Source: CBDCOD01 sp965219665
Lineage (GTDB): Bacteria > Pseudomonadota > Gammaproteobacteria > CAKMZV01
Direction of reading: 5' to 3'
Assembly: GCA_965219665.1 (NCBI GenBank)
Contig: CBDCOD010000020.1
Span: 28,472-92,471 of the forward strand
Length of the DNA stretch: 64,000 nt
Part shown: piece by piece, positions 8,595-17,824 of the stretch
How the letters are laid out: every line of letters begins with the position of its first letter
How positions within the stretch are numbered: the stretch's first letter is position 1
The notes under the pieces: model-generated
The model's database searches: none
Told to the model about the DNA's origin: nothing
The model's input: only the letters and a program-made list of their open reading frames with translations
Position numbers and translations under genes: made by a program

Positions 8595-9965
8595 GTGATT
8601 GATGTCATTGTAGTTGGTGGAGGGAATGCTGCGCTGTGTGCAGCTATTAGTGCAGCTCAAGAGGGCGCAAAAGTGATAGTGCTTGAGTCTGCTCCTCGTG
8701 AGTGGCGTGGTGGTAACTCACAGCATACCAGAAATATGCGTGTTGCTCACGATCAACCAGATGCTTTTTTAACTGATTCTTATCCTACTGATACTTACTT
8801 TGATGATTTATTGAAGGTTACTCATGGTGAAACTGATATACAGTTATCACGCCTTTTGATTGAAGAGTCTTATAAACACTACCAATGGATGCAATCAAAT
8901 GGTATGGCATTTCAGCAGACAATAAAAGGGACGCTGAATTTGTCACATAGCAATGCTTTTTTTCTTGGTGGTGGTAAAACCTTAGTCAATACACAGTATC
9001 AAATCGCGAAAAAGTTAGGAGTTGAAGTCATATACGAGCGTGAGATTGATGAAGTTGTTATTGAGGGTGATAGCGTTCGCAGCATAACTGCGAATGTCAA
9101 CGGTCATCGCCAATCTTTTACAGCGAAAGCGTATATTTTTGCTAGTGGTGGATTTGAATCTAATAAGGAGTGGTTGGCAAAAATTTGGGGTGAAAAGGCC
9201 CATGGTTTTCTGATACGAGGTAGTCGATTTAATCGTGGTTTAGTATTACGTCAGTTACTAGATAAGGGAGTGCAGTCAGTTGGTAGAGAAGAACAGTGTC
9301 ATGCGGTAGCGATAGATGGGCGTGCACCTGAATATGATGGTGGTATTGCAACAAGAATGGATTGCGTGCCCTTAGGCATTGTACTCAATAAAAATGGTGA
9401 ACGATTTTATGATGAAGGTGAAGATTTTTGGCCAAAGCGTTATGCGATATGGGGTCGCTTAGTTGCAGAGCAACCTGATCAGGTGGCATTCGTACTCATT
9501 GATAGCAAATGTACAGGATTGTTCATGCCCACTATTTTTCCAGCAACTAAGGCTGAAACGATTGAAGAATTGGTAGAGAAACTGAATATGCCGGCTAAAG
9601 CTATGGATACTATTAAGTCTTATAATAATTCGGTAGTGAGGGGTGATTTTAATAAGGATGTGTTTGATAATTGCTATACTCAAAATCTTTCACCCAATAA
9701 GACACACTGGGCACAGGCATTGGATACACCGCCATATTGCGGTTATTTACTGAAACCTGGGATTACTTTTACCTATCTCGGCGTAAAAGTCAACCATCAG
9801 GCGCAAATACAAATGGCATCGGGCAAACCATTGGAAAATGCTTATTGTGCAGGAGAGATGATGGCAGGCAATATCTTAGGGCGTGGTTATTTAGCAGGCA
9901 TAGGTATAACAATTGGTGGCGTATTTGGTAGGATAGCAGGTAGGGAGGCAGCAGGTGCAATCTAA
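8595..9965 (+). CDS. tcuA: TcuA-like FAD-dependent tricarballylate dehydrogenase
   Basis: Flavoprotein of the fumarate reductase/succinate dehydrogenase superfamily. TcuA of Salmonella oxidises tricarballylate to cis-aconitate. The 456-residue protein starts with the dinucleotide fold DVIVVGGGNAALCAAISA, has HTRNMR near residue 47 and ends with the FAD loop AGEMMAGNILGRGYLAG and GITIGGVFGRIAG. Its length is close to TcuA (467). The start is GTG at 8595, because the conserved beta strand begins two codons later; the ribosome site is weak. The tcuB-like partner overlaps its 3' end by 11 nt, which supports the assignment over other fumarate-reductase-like dehydrogenases. Confidence 0.85.
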   Translation: MIDVIVVGGGNAALCAAISAAQEGAKVIVLESAPREWRGGNSQHTRNMRVAHDQPDAFLTDSYPTDTYFDDLLKVTHGETDIQLSRLLIEESYKHYQWMQSNGMAFQQTIKGTLNLSHSNAFFLGGGKTLVNTQYQIAKKLGVEVIYEREIDEVVIEGDSVRSITANVNGHRQSFTAKAYIFASGGFESNKEWLAKIWGEKAHGFLIRGSRFNRGLVLRQLLDKGVQSVGREEQCHAVAIDGRAPEYDGGIATRMDCVPLGIVLNKNGERFYDEGEDFWPKRYAIWGRLVAEQPDQVAFVLIDSKCTGLFMPTIFPATKAETIEELVEKLNMPAKAMDTIKSYNNSVVRGDFNKDVFDNCYTQNLSPNKTHWAQALDTPPYCGYLLKPGITFTYLGVKVNHQAQIQMASGKPLENAYCAGEMMAGNILGRGYLAGIGITIGGVFGRIAGREAAGAI

Positions 9966-11076
9966 TATTGAATTAGATCAAATTACGGTTGAAGGGCAGC
10001 GAATTATGCAGATTTGCAATTCATGTAGGTACTGTGAAGGCTTGTGCCCAGTTTTTGGTGAAATGAGCCAGCAAAAAATGTTTGATAATTCATCGTTGAA
10101 TTATTTGGCTAATCTTTGCCATAATTGTAAAGGGTGTTATTACGGTTGTCAGTATGCTGAGCCACATGAGTTTCAAGTAAATGTTCCTAAGACCTTCGCT
10201 GATATACGTATGCAAAGTTATAGTCAGTATGCTTATCCACAATGGCTTAGTCGGTTATTCAATGCGAATGCATTGCTTACTGCGTTGAGTTTGTTTATTG
10301 GTATTAGCCTATTATTTATCGGTGTGGCTTGGCATTTAGGTGCAGATAACTTTTTTCAGTCAATTACAGAAAGTGGTTCGTTTTTCAAGGTTATACCGCT
10401 ATGGCTCATGAGTGGTGTACCAACAGTCATTAGCGTTTTTATAGTATGGTCGTTATTTTGTGGACTGCGTAGCTATTTGCAGGACATTGATGTTCTTTTG
10501 AAGGATTTAACAAATACAAAAGTCTGGCTATTGACCATAACTGATGTGCTAAGCTTAAAACATCAAAGCGGTGGAGATGCAGGTTTGGGTTGTACTCATG
10601 TAAGTGATGAGCGCAGTCATAGTCGGCGCATTTTTCATCAGTTGGTTATGTATGGTTTTCTATTATGTTTTGCCTCTACGTGCGTAGCATCGTTTTATCA
10701 CTATGTGCTTGGTGAGATAGCTCCTTACGATTGGTTTTCAGTGCCAGTCATTTTAGGTACCGTAGGCGGAATTGGATTAATTATTGGATGTGCAGGGCTA
10801 TTTATACTCAAATTAATAATGGATAAAAGGACGGTATCTTCTGCAATGATGAGCATGGAATACACTTTCCTATTATTGCTATTTATCGTTAGTTTAAGTG
10901 GCATAGCGCTGCTAATTTATCGCGAAACCATATGGATGCCAACCCTGCTTTGTGTACACTTAGGGGCGGTATTTAGTTTCTTTATAACTCTGCCATTTAG
11001 TAAATTTGTTCATGCACTATACCGATTTGGCGCAGTGTTAGCATATAGGGCAAAACAGGTGGTTAATATTGAATAA
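9955..11076 (+). CDS. tcuB: TcuB-like Fe-S membrane electron-transfer protein
   Basis: Probable reoxidant of the TcuA flavin, passing electrons to the membrane. Two cysteine motifs of CxxCxxCxxxC type, CNSCRYCEGLC (about residues 21-31) and CHNCKGCYYGC (about 55-65), should each hold a 4Fe-4S cluster. They are followed by the family sequence EPHEFQVNVPKTFADIR and then five or six membrane segments with several histidines. The 373-residue length matches TcuB/CitB proteins. The GTG start at 9955 lies inside the end of tcuA behind a GGGAGG site, so translation is coupled. Confidence 0.85.
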   Translation: MQSNIELDQITVEGQRIMQICNSCRYCEGLCPVFGEMSQQKMFDNSSLNYLANLCHNCKGCYYGCQYAEPHEFQVNVPKTFADIRMQSYSQYAYPQWLSRLFNANALLTALSLFIGISLLFIGVAWHLGADNFFQSITESGSFFKVIPLWLMSGVPTVISVFIVWSLFCGLRSYLQDIDVLLKDLTNTKVWLLTITDVLSLKHQSGGDAGLGCTHVSDERSHSRRIFHQLVMYGFLLCFASTCVASFYHYVLGEIAPYDWFSVPVILGTVGGIGLIIGCAGLFILKLIMDKRTVSSAMMSMEYTFLLLLFIVSLSGIALLIYRETIWMPTLLCVHLGAVFSFFITLPFSKFVHALYRFGAVLAYRAKQVVNIE

Positions 11077-12118
11077 ATGGCTCCTGTCGTTTAAGACACT
11101 GGCAACCGCATTGGTGGGTGTGTTGATTGCTTTATGGTTACACATTCCGCTACCTTGGATGTTAGGACCGCTGATTCTATTAGTATCTCTCAGCTTTAGC
11201 TCGTATGAGATGCACTTTCCAAACCATTTCCGCCCCTACATATTTGCTCTAATTGGCATATATTTAGGTAGTTCGGTCAATGAATACAACAGCGTTATAG
11301 AATGGACATGGTTGCCATCTGCCTTACTAATGGTGTTGCTGACTGTTGTTAGTACGCTTATTTGTGGTTACTATTTGGTTCGTTATGCTAAATATAACAA
11401 TGAAGAGGCAGTTCTTGCTGCTTTGCCAGGGTTGTTGGCATTCATTGCAACCCATGCAGCAGATAGAAATTTGGCAGTTGAAAAAATAGTTGTCCCGCAA
11501 ACGGTTCGAGTGCTTATCGTGGTGGGACTTGCTCCGATTGTCTATCATTGGCTTACTGGTGCTCATGCACATGCTATCAATGAATGGCGATGGGAGGGCG
11601 GTACTGACTGGGTTGGTGATTTGATTGCAATCATTCTATTAACATTGCCTTTGGCATTATTGTTCAAAAGGAAAAATGTCCCCAATAGTAGTTTTATTGC
11701 AGGCGCTGTGGTATCCCTTGCAACCTACAGTTTAGGCATTACTACTCATGCTCTCCCAAACTGGTTGCTGCAAGCACTGTTAGTCTTAATTGGAATAATG
11801 ATAGGCTTGCGTTTTAAGGATACAAAGCTATCATCTATATTACTTTATGGGTGGCATGGTTTGGTTTCAACATTCTTATTACTGTTACTAACATTTATTG
11901 CAGCATGGACTGGCGCTTTTTTTATTGATATTTCTCCTATTGCACTGTTTTTAGCCTTTGCACCTGGTGGGGTGCATGAGATGGCAATCATAGCTTTTGC
12001 TTATGCCATTGAGCCAGTATTTGTAACATTTCATCATATTTTACGTATATTTTTGATTTCTTTTTGCATCCCATTTGCTCAAAAAATCAAACTAATCCGC
12101 ACGATAGGCACTATGTAA
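11069..12118 (+). CDS. AbrB-family (PF05145-type) polytopic membrane protein
   Basis: A 349-residue protein with about ten hydrophobic segments in two similar halves, each with a Pro-Trp/Leu-Gly-Pro type element (IPLPWMLGPL near residue 27). The family is unrelated to the AbrB DNA-binding regulator despite its name; it has no firm function and is often found near carboxylate transport genes. The start is TTG 11069, 8 nt inside the end of tcuB; no ATG fits the conserved beginning. As the last gene of the island it may be an accessory transporter or exporter for the pathway substrate. Confidence 0.75.
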   Translation: MNKWLLSFKTLATALVGVLIALWLHIPLPWMLGPLILLVSLSFSSYEMHFPNHFRPYIFALIGIYLGSSVNEYNSVIEWTWLPSALLMVLLTVVSTLICGYYLVRYAKYNNEEAVLAALPGLLAFIATHAADRNLAVEKIVVPQTVRVLIVVGLAPIVYHWLTGAHAHAINEWRWEGGTDWVGDLIAIILLTLPLALLFKRKNVPNSSFIAGAVVSLATYSLGITTHALPNWLLQALLVLIGIMIGLRFKDTKLSSILLYGWHGLVSTFLLLLLTFIAAWTGAFFIDISPIALFLAFAPGGVHEMAIIAFAYAIEPVFVTFHHILRIFLISFCIPFAQKIKLIRTIGTM

Positions 12119-12223
12119 TGAAGCTATACCTGATGCAGTTCGTTATCAAAGTGTTAGCGTGCTATTTTGCCTTGACAATATAGGGTGGATTTATAGTGGA
12201 CTTAATACAGCAATCGCATCACT

Positions 12224-12229
12224 TATAAT
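12224..12229 (+). promoter_or_regulatory. -10 box for the ferredoxin reductase gene
   Basis: A perfect TATAAT lies 38 nt before the ATG at 12268. No good -35 is at 17 nt. A TTGACA at 12172-12177 has only a poorly spaced TATAGT (12192-12197) downstream. The call rests mainly on the -10 match. Confidence 0.4.
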
Positions 12230-12267
12230 ACCCGCACGATGGATAACCGTGTTAAAACAGGGGCATA

Positions 12268-13473
12268 ATGAAAGTAGTTATTATTGGCGCAGGCCAAGCA
12301 GGGGTGCAAGCTGCTTGGAGTCTTAGGGATTTTGGATTTAGTGGAGAGATTGATTTGTTTGGGTCAGAGCAGTGGTTGCCCTATCAAAGACCCCCGTTAT
12401 CTAAGCAGTTTTTATTGCAGGAATACGCCAGTGCTGAAGGTTTGCTTCTGCGTAGCAAAGCCGCCTTAGAACAGAAAGCAATCACTTTTCATGCACAAAC
12501 GGTAACACAGGTAGATAAAGCGACTCAAACCATTACAGCAGGAAATTCTACACGCTATTGGGATAAACTCATCTTGGCAACAGGCGGTGTAGCGCGACAG
12601 TTAGATGTTGTAGGTGCAGATGTACCCAAAGTGCATTATTTGCGAACGATTGAGGACGCAAAAGCCATAGCTCATGCAGCGCATAAAGCGCGTTCAGTAT
12701 TGATTGTTGGTGGTGGTTTTATAGGCTTAGAGGTCGCTGCAAGTTTGGCTTCTTTAGGATTGAAAGTGCGTGTTGTGTACAACGGGGACCGCGTATTAGA
12801 CCGAGCCGTTTGTGCTGATATGAGCGCTTACTTTGAGTCACTTCATCGGCACAAAGGGGTCGTGCTGACGCCACAATGCTCTGTACATAGCATCGCAGCG
12901 CATGGAGACAGTATAGATATTAGGCTGACTAATGGCGAAACCACACAAAGTGATATGGTAGTTGCAGGGATTGGCTTGGTGATTGACTCTCCTTTATTTG
13001 AACAGTTAGGCATCCAAGATGCGCGTGGCGGTGTAGCAGTTGACGAAGCAGGTCAGACAGCAGTACCTAACGTGTATGCAGCAGGTGACTGCACGTGGCT
13101 GCCACACTACGAAACGGGTGAAATGATACGTTTAGAGTCAGTGCAAAATGCCATCAATCAAGGCAGACAGATTGCCAGTCATATTATGAATACTTATGAA
13201 TATAGTAAAGTAGTCCCTACCTTTTGGAGCAACCAGTATCATATCAAATGGCAGCAGGCAGGTTTGATTCAATCCGCTGATGCAGTAGTGACGTTGGGTG
13301 ATAAGCAAGCCGACAAATTCTCACACTGCTACTTTTCGCAAGATGCATTGTGTGCAGTAGTCAGCATTAACAGCCCCGCTAATCATCTACAGGCATGCAA
13401 ACTTTTAGCTTTAGACGGCACGGCAACGATGGATCAAGTGCGTGGGGCAACGACTCTAAAAGCCTTGCTGTAG
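12268..13473 (+). CDS. FAD-dependent ferredoxin (rubredoxin) NAD(P)H reductase
   Basis: Transfers electrons from NAD(P)H to a small redox protein. The 401-residue sequence has the FAD-binding IIGAGQAG at residues 5-12, the NAD-binding VGGGFIGLE at 147-155, the second FAD motif VYAAGDC near 270, and a C-terminal dimerisation domain typical of oxygenase-type ferredoxin reductases (WSNQYHIKWQQAG). The most plausible partner in this window is the FdVI-type ferredoxin at 46820. GGGG lies upstream of the ATG. It overlaps the next gene by one base. Confidence 0.88.
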   Translation: MKVVIIGAGQAGVQAAWSLRDFGFSGEIDLFGSEQWLPYQRPPLSKQFLLQEYASAEGLLLRSKAALEQKAITFHAQTVTQVDKATQTITAGNSTRYWDKLILATGGVARQLDVVGADVPKVHYLRTIEDAKAIAHAAHKARSVLIVGGGFIGLEVAASLASLGLKVRVVYNGDRVLDRAVCADMSAYFESLHRHKGVVLTPQCSVHSIAAHGDSIDIRLTNGETTQSDMVVAGIGLVIDSPLFEQLGIQDARGGVAVDEAGQTAVPNVYAAGDCTWLPHYETGEMIRLESVQNAINQGRQIASHIMNTYEYSKVVPTFWSNQYHIKWQQAGLIQSADAVVTLGDKQADKFSHCYFSQDALCAVVSINSPANHLQACKLLALDGTATMDQVRGATTLKALL

Positions 13474-14216
13474 TGTTAAAAAACAGACCAATCCAAATAG
13501 CAGTAAATGGGCGCGTTTTTGCTCCATTCTTATGGGCATGGGCGCTCTTTTTTGTCGGACTGCTGGGCTTTATAGCGCTGGGCAACTGGCAGCTGAATCG
13601 TGCCGCAGAAGTGGATACACAGTTAGCACTTAGAACAGAAGCCAATCTTGCAGGAGCAGTTGACTTCAAGCAGCTGCCGATCTCGCCTACACAAGCATTG
13701 TACCGCCGTGTAGTGCTACAGGGAGAATGGCTACAAGGGCGAGACCTCATACAAGATAATGTAACCTATAGTGGTCAAAGTGGCTTCCACGTTATCACAC
13801 CGTTTATGCTCACTGATAATTTAATCGTCTTAGTAGATAGAGGCTGGAAAGCGTGGGGCAAACAAGGCAGGCAATTGCCCTCATTGCCTGCTCTACCAGT
13901 CGGTAGGGTAGAGCTCATGGGCGAGAGTGCATTGCCTTTGAGGCGGTTTGTATTGGGAGATGATATAGTAGAAGCAGTGTGGCCACGCTTGGTACAACGC
14001 TTAGACACCACGCAAGTGCAAGCTTGGTTAGGAATGCCAGTTGCATCCATGATAGTGCGCTTGCAGTCAGAAAACAAGCAGGGATTAGTACAGCAATGGG
14101 ATATATACGGCAATCCTGACAAGCATAGGGCATACGCTACGCAATGGTTCCTATTTGGCTTTGCCCTATGCATATTCTTTGTTGTACTCAATCTGCGCAA
14201 AAAAAATAACCAATAA
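13473..14216 (+). CDS. SURF1 family protein
   Basis: SURF1 (Shy1) proteins help assemble haem-copper cytochrome oxidase, probably by handling haem a. The GTG at 13473 overlaps the stop of the previous gene by one base and gives 247 residues, the normal size. Two membrane helices flank a periplasmic domain: one near residues 15-35 (ending GNWQLNRAAE), the other at the C-terminus. The conserved WLxGRDLIQDN, DRGW and GNPDKHRAYATQWF-type motifs are present. No cox genes are adjacent, unlike the usual arrangement. The open frame extends upstream to 13395, but that would overlap the reductase. Confidence 0.9.
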   Translation: MLKNRPIQIAVNGRVFAPFLWAWALFFVGLLGFIALGNWQLNRAAEVDTQLALRTEANLAGAVDFKQLPISPTQALYRRVVLQGEWLQGRDLIQDNVTYSGQSGFHVITPFMLTDNLIVLVDRGWKAWGKQGRQLPSLPALPVGRVELMGESALPLRRFVLGDDIVEAVWPRLVQRLDTTQVQAWLGMPVASMIVRLQSENKQGLVQQWDIYGNPDKHRAYATQWFLFGFALCIFFVVLNLRKKNNQ

Positions 14217-14226
14217 TCATGCAATG

Positions 14227-14260
14227 GACTCTGCGACCGTGTCCTGCGCCGCTCAGAATG
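14227..14260. repeat. Short imperfect palindromic intergenic repeat, copy 1
   Basis: GACTCTGCGACC ... CAGAATG; the opposite strand reads CATTCTGAGCGGCGCAGG. A second, shorter copy is at 25609-25637. Both sit just upstream of a TATAATGC box. It resembles the CATTCTGAGCG class of short repeats seen between genes in many bacteria. Confidence 0.45.
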
Positions 14261-14270
14261 GCGAGGGGGG

Positions 14271-14276
14271 TATAAT
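14271..14276 (+). promoter_or_regulatory. -10 box upstream of murJ
   Basis: A perfect TATAAT after a G-run, 48 nt before the murJ ATG. No convincing -35. Confidence 0.4.
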
Positions 14277-14323
14277 GCTCTGGCACTTAATTAAGAAGAG
14301 CATAGAGTTATACTACTGAGCGT

Positions 14324-15856
14324 ATGTCATCATCCATCAACCTGTTTACAGCACTGCACAAATTCGCCAGTTTGACGATGGTATCGCGCGTGCTTGGTTT
14401 TTTGCGTGATGTGTTATTAGCGCGTACCTTTGGGTCAAGTGATGCTTTGGATGCCTTTGTTATTGCATTCAAAATCCCTAATTTTTTTCGCAGACTTTTT
14501 GCCGAAGGTGCTTTTGGGCAAGCATTTTCTCCCGTGTTGGCAAGGCAAAGAGTAAAAGGAGAAGAAGAGGTCAGACGCTATATCAATGGAACGTGCACCT
14601 TATTAGGCTTAGTGGTGCTGGGCGTTTGCGTTATATGCATGCTGCTGGCACCATGGGTTATACGCGGTTTTGCCCCCGGTTTTGTTGCACAAGAAGACAA
14701 GTTTGAATTGGCATACACCTTGCTGATTATTACCTTTCCTTATTTATTTTTTATATCCATAGCCGCTTTATTAGCCGCGGTTCTGAACGCAATTGGCAAA
14801 TTCTCCCCTGGTGCTTTTGCTCCGATTTTTTTGAATGTAAGTTTGATTGCAGCGGCATTATTTGGGTCAGCTTGGTTTGAGCAGCCTATTATCTCATTAG
14901 GCTGGGCAGTGTTTGTTGCAGGGTTGATACAGGCGGGTTGGTTGTGGTATTTTGCCAAGCAAAATGGCTATATGGTTCTACCCAGTAGTTGGCGTTTACC
15001 TGCTGTGCGTGAGACTGCATTGCTCATGGTTCCTGCCTTATTTGGCGTTTCTGTAGGGCAGGTTAATTTGCTGGTGGATACGATGTTAGCATCATTGTTA
15101 GTCAGTGGTAGTGTATCGTGGTTGTACTATGCCGATAGAATGATGGAATTACCCTTAGGGGTTTGGGGGGTTGCAATTGGTACGGTTATCTTGCCCTCCC
15201 TTTCACAGATTTGTGCACGGGAAGATTATGTGGAATATGGCAAAACAATTGACTGGGGTGTGAAGTTAGGTTGTTGGGTTGCTTTCCCAGCAGCAGTGGG
15301 TCTGATAGTATTGAGTGACACTATTATTGCAGCATTATTTCGCTATGGTGCTTTTTCGTTACATGATGTTGCACAAGCAGCACCTGCTTTGCAAGCGTAT
15401 GCCTTAGGGCTGCCTGCATTTGTTTTGATTAAAATTTTTTCTCCTGCCTTTTTTGCGCGCAAGGATATAAAAACGCCGGTTCAGATTGCAGCATTCTGTA
15501 TGATAATCAATATAGGGCTTAATCTACTATTTATGCAATACTGGCAGCATGTTGGCTTAGCCTTAGCAACCAGTGCCTCAGGTTACTGTAATGCGCTCTT
15601 ATTAGGTTACGTGTTACACAAAAAAGGCTATTGGCGTGCTGATACATTGATTTACACCATAGCATTGCGCTGTATGGCGGCAGTCGTAGTGATGGCATGT
15701 ATTGCCTTGATTATGAAGCCTTATTTTCAAATAGAGGGTTCTGCGATAGAGCGCATAGCCGTCCTATTTAGTATCATTATGTGCTGCGCTGTTGCCTACT
15801 TTGGTAGCTGTTGGCTAGTGCGTGCCTCATTGAAAAGTATATTACACAAAGCCTAA
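14324..15856 (+). CDS. murJ: Lipid II flippase MurJ
   Basis: Moves lipid II across the inner membrane for peptidoglycan synthesis. The 510-residue polytopic protein starts with the family's MVSRVLGFLRDVLLAR and FFRRLFAEGAFGQAF, which include the functionally important N-terminal arginines, and has about 14 membrane segments. The size equals E. coli MurJ (511). The stop TAA shares an A with the ATG of ribF (TAATG), so the two are translationally coupled. murJ-ribF is a common gammaproteobacterial pair, but ileS-lspA do not follow here. Confidence 0.95.
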   Translation: MSSSINLFTALHKFASLTMVSRVLGFLRDVLLARTFGSSDALDAFVIAFKIPNFFRRLFAEGAFGQAFSPVLARQRVKGEEEVRRYINGTCTLLGLVVLGVCVICMLLAPWVIRGFAPGFVAQEDKFELAYTLLIITFPYLFFISIAALLAAVLNAIGKFSPGAFAPIFLNVSLIAAALFGSAWFEQPIISLGWAVFVAGLIQAGWLWYFAKQNGYMVLPSSWRLPAVRETALLMVPALFGVSVGQVNLLVDTMLASLLVSGSVSWLYYADRMMELPLGVWGVAIGTVILPSLSQICAREDYVEYGKTIDWGVKLGCWVAFPAAVGLIVLSDTIIAALFRYGAFSLHDVAQAAPALQAYALGLPAFVLIKIFSPAFFARKDIKTPVQIAAFCMIINIGLNLLFMQYWQHVGLALATSASGYCNALLLGYVLHKKGYWRADTLIYTIALRCMAAVVVMACIALIMKPYFQIEGSAIERIAVLFSIIMCCAVAYFGSCWLVRASLKSILHKA

Positions 15857-16779
15857 TGCACATTATCCGCGCTCATTTTTCAGACTGTCCTGCTATTGAT
15901 AATCAGTGGCGAAAGGGCAGTGTTACCGTTGGTAATTTTGATGGGGTACATAGAGGGCACCAGGAGTTGCTAAAAAAAATGGCGGCGAATAAGGGGACAC
16001 AAATTGTGGTGTTATTTGAGCCTCAACCACTTGAACTTTTTCAGGCAGATAGCGCGCCAGTACGCATTATGAGTTTGCGTGAAAAATGGCGAGTGCTTGC
16101 AGAGTACAAAGTAGATGTTGTAGTCATTGTGCCGTTTAATTTGGCATGGGCACAGTTGAGCGCAAAGTCTTTCATTTCTTGGCTTTGTGCATGGTTAGAG
16201 CCGCAGTATATTTGGGTAGGGGACGATTTTCGCTTTGGTACAAATAGGGAAGGGGACTTTAATATGCTCAGCCAATTTGGAGCAACGCTGGGTTACCAAT
16301 TAGGCAGTATTCTAACCTGCAAAGAAGCAGGTGTGCGGCTATCCAGTACGCGCTTGCGATCAGAGATAGATAATAATCAGTTAGTAAATGTCCAGCAAAT
16401 ACTAAATCGTCGCTATAGCATATGGGGTAGAGTACAACGGGGTGACGGCTTAGGGCGGCAATTGGGATTTCCTACTGCTAATATTGCACGACGGCATCGC
16501 TTAGGTTTAAGTGGAGCCTTTTGGGTTGCCGTACAATGGGAGGGACAGTTTTTTTGGGGCATGGCAAATGTAGGCTACAGACCAACTGTTCAAGGCAAGC
16601 ATCAGCAGATAGAAGTGCACCTTTTTAATTTTGAAGGCAACTTGTACGGCAAACTGGTAGAAGTGATTTTTTACGGGCGACTAAGACCGGAGCGAAAATT
16701 TGCATCGCAGCAAGAACTCATCAAGCAGTTAGCAACAGATAAAGCCAATAGTTTAGTGAACATTAACAAAGAGATATGA
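15856..16779 (+). CDS. ribF: Bifunctional riboflavin kinase / FAD synthetase RibF
   Basis: Makes FMN and FAD from riboflavin. The start is ATG 15856 (TAATG overlap with murJ), giving 307 residues against about 310 in the family; the frame is open further upstream to 15811, but that lies inside murJ. The N-terminal adenylyltransferase domain has TVGNFDGVHRGH near residues 22-33 and the SSTRLRSEI motif. The C-terminal kinase domain starts about residue 185, with GDGLGRQLGFPTANI and ends with RPERKF. It overlaps ispB by 4 nt (ATGA). Confidence 0.95.
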   Translation: MHIIRAHFSDCPAIDNQWRKGSVTVGNFDGVHRGHQELLKKMAANKGTQIVVLFEPQPLELFQADSAPVRIMSLREKWRVLAEYKVDVVVIVPFNLAWAQLSAKSFISWLCAWLEPQYIWVGDDFRFGTNREGDFNMLSQFGATLGYQLGSILTCKEAGVRLSSTRLRSEIDNNQLVNVQQILNRRYSIWGRVQRGDGLGRQLGFPTANIARRHRLGLSGAFWVAVQWEGQFFWGMANVGYRPTVQGKHQQIEVHLFNFEGNLYGKLVEVIFYGRLRPERKFASQQELIKQLATDKANSLVNINKEI

Positions 16780-17762
16780 CAAACAGTGTAGATTCTATAA
16801 AAGAAAGTTTTTCTGATATTCAAGATGATTTGCAAGCAGTCAATACGTTACTGCACGGTGTATTACATTCAGATGTTGAACTCATCAACACCATTGCATT
16901 TTATATTATCAATAGTGGGGGTAAGCGTTTTAGACCTCAGCTATCCTTGTTAGCATCAGAGGCTATTGGCTACCAAGATAACGATAGAATTACTATGGCA
17001 GCGGTGATTGAATTGATTCATACCGCAACGCTACTGCATGATGATGTTGTAGATGACTCCGAATTGCGCAGAGGAGACAAAACAGCCAACACGATATGGG
17101 GCAACTCTTCTGCTGTTTTAGTGGGCGATTACCTCTACTCTAAATCTTTTCAGCTAATGGTTCAAATGGACAGTTTAGCGGTTATGGGCTTGATGTCAGA
17201 GACAACCAACCGTATTGCAGAAGGTGAAGTCCTGCAACTTATGCATAGCCAAAGCCTTGACTTAAGTGCAGAACTCTATCAAGAAATGATTTACTGCAAA
17301 ACAGGCTGTTTATTTGAGGCAGCAGTGAAAACCCCCGCCATATTAGCACAAGCAGATACCGCCACAACTGACGCACTTGCAGCATACGGTCGCTATTTTG
17401 GGATGGCTTTTCAAATTGTTGATGACGTATTAGACTATACGGCTGATGCTGCTTTATTAGGCAAAGCCGTTGGGGATGACTGGGGAGAAGGCAAGGTAAC
17501 CTTACCTATTATTTATGCATTGCAGCGCGCAGACTCTCATCAGCAAGCGTTCTTAGAGAAGGCACTGACTCAATGTGGCGACGTAGCCGCCTTTAATGAT
17601 ACGCTATCACTACTACACGAAACAGGCAGTATAGAATCAGCACTAATGGATGCAAAAAAATATGCTCAACAAGCTCAGACTGCTTTGCTGAAATTAGAGG
17701 CGAGCGCAGCAAGAGAAAATCTCAACCATTTAGTGCAAGAATCACTTGCCCGTTGCATGTAA
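16776..17762 (+). CDS. ispB: Polyprenyl (octaprenyl) diphosphate synthase
   Basis: Chain-elongating trans-prenyltransferase that makes the side chain of ubiquinone. The first Asp-rich motif is DDVVD at residues 89-93, followed by RRG; the second is DDVLD at 216-220. The lipid-chain end GGKRFRP is at 48-54. The 328-residue length fits IspB (323). The product length (C40 or C45) cannot be read from sequence. The start overlaps the ribF stop by 4 nt. Confidence 0.93.
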   Translation: MTNSVDSIKESFSDIQDDLQAVNTLLHGVLHSDVELINTIAFYIINSGGKRFRPQLSLLASEAIGYQDNDRITMAAVIELIHTATLLHDDVVDDSELRRGDKTANTIWGNSSAVLVGDYLYSKSFQLMVQMDSLAVMGLMSETTNRIAEGEVLQLMHSQSLDLSAELYQEMIYCKTGCLFEAAVKTPAILAQADTATTDALAAYGRYFGMAFQIVDDVLDYTADAALLGKAVGDDWGEGKVTLPIIYALQRADSHQQAFLEKALTQCGDVAAFNDTLSLLHETGSIESALMDAKKYAQQAQTALLKLEASAARENLNHLVQESLARCM

Positions 17763-17824
17763 TTGGCATACACCATGCAAACAACGTACATACAAACGAC
17801 AAGCAGACAAACAGCAGATAAACA

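Noticed and set aside
12172..12197. TTGACA plus TATAGT as a promoter before the ferredoxin reductase
   Set aside because: The spacing is only 14 nt, too short for a normal sigma-70 promoter; the TATAAT at 12224 is preferred.
13775..14224. 149-codon minus-strand frame opposite the SURF1 gene
   Set aside because: It is fully antisense to a well-supported gene, has no recognisable motif and is rich in Cys, Ser and Pro, as shadow frames usually are.
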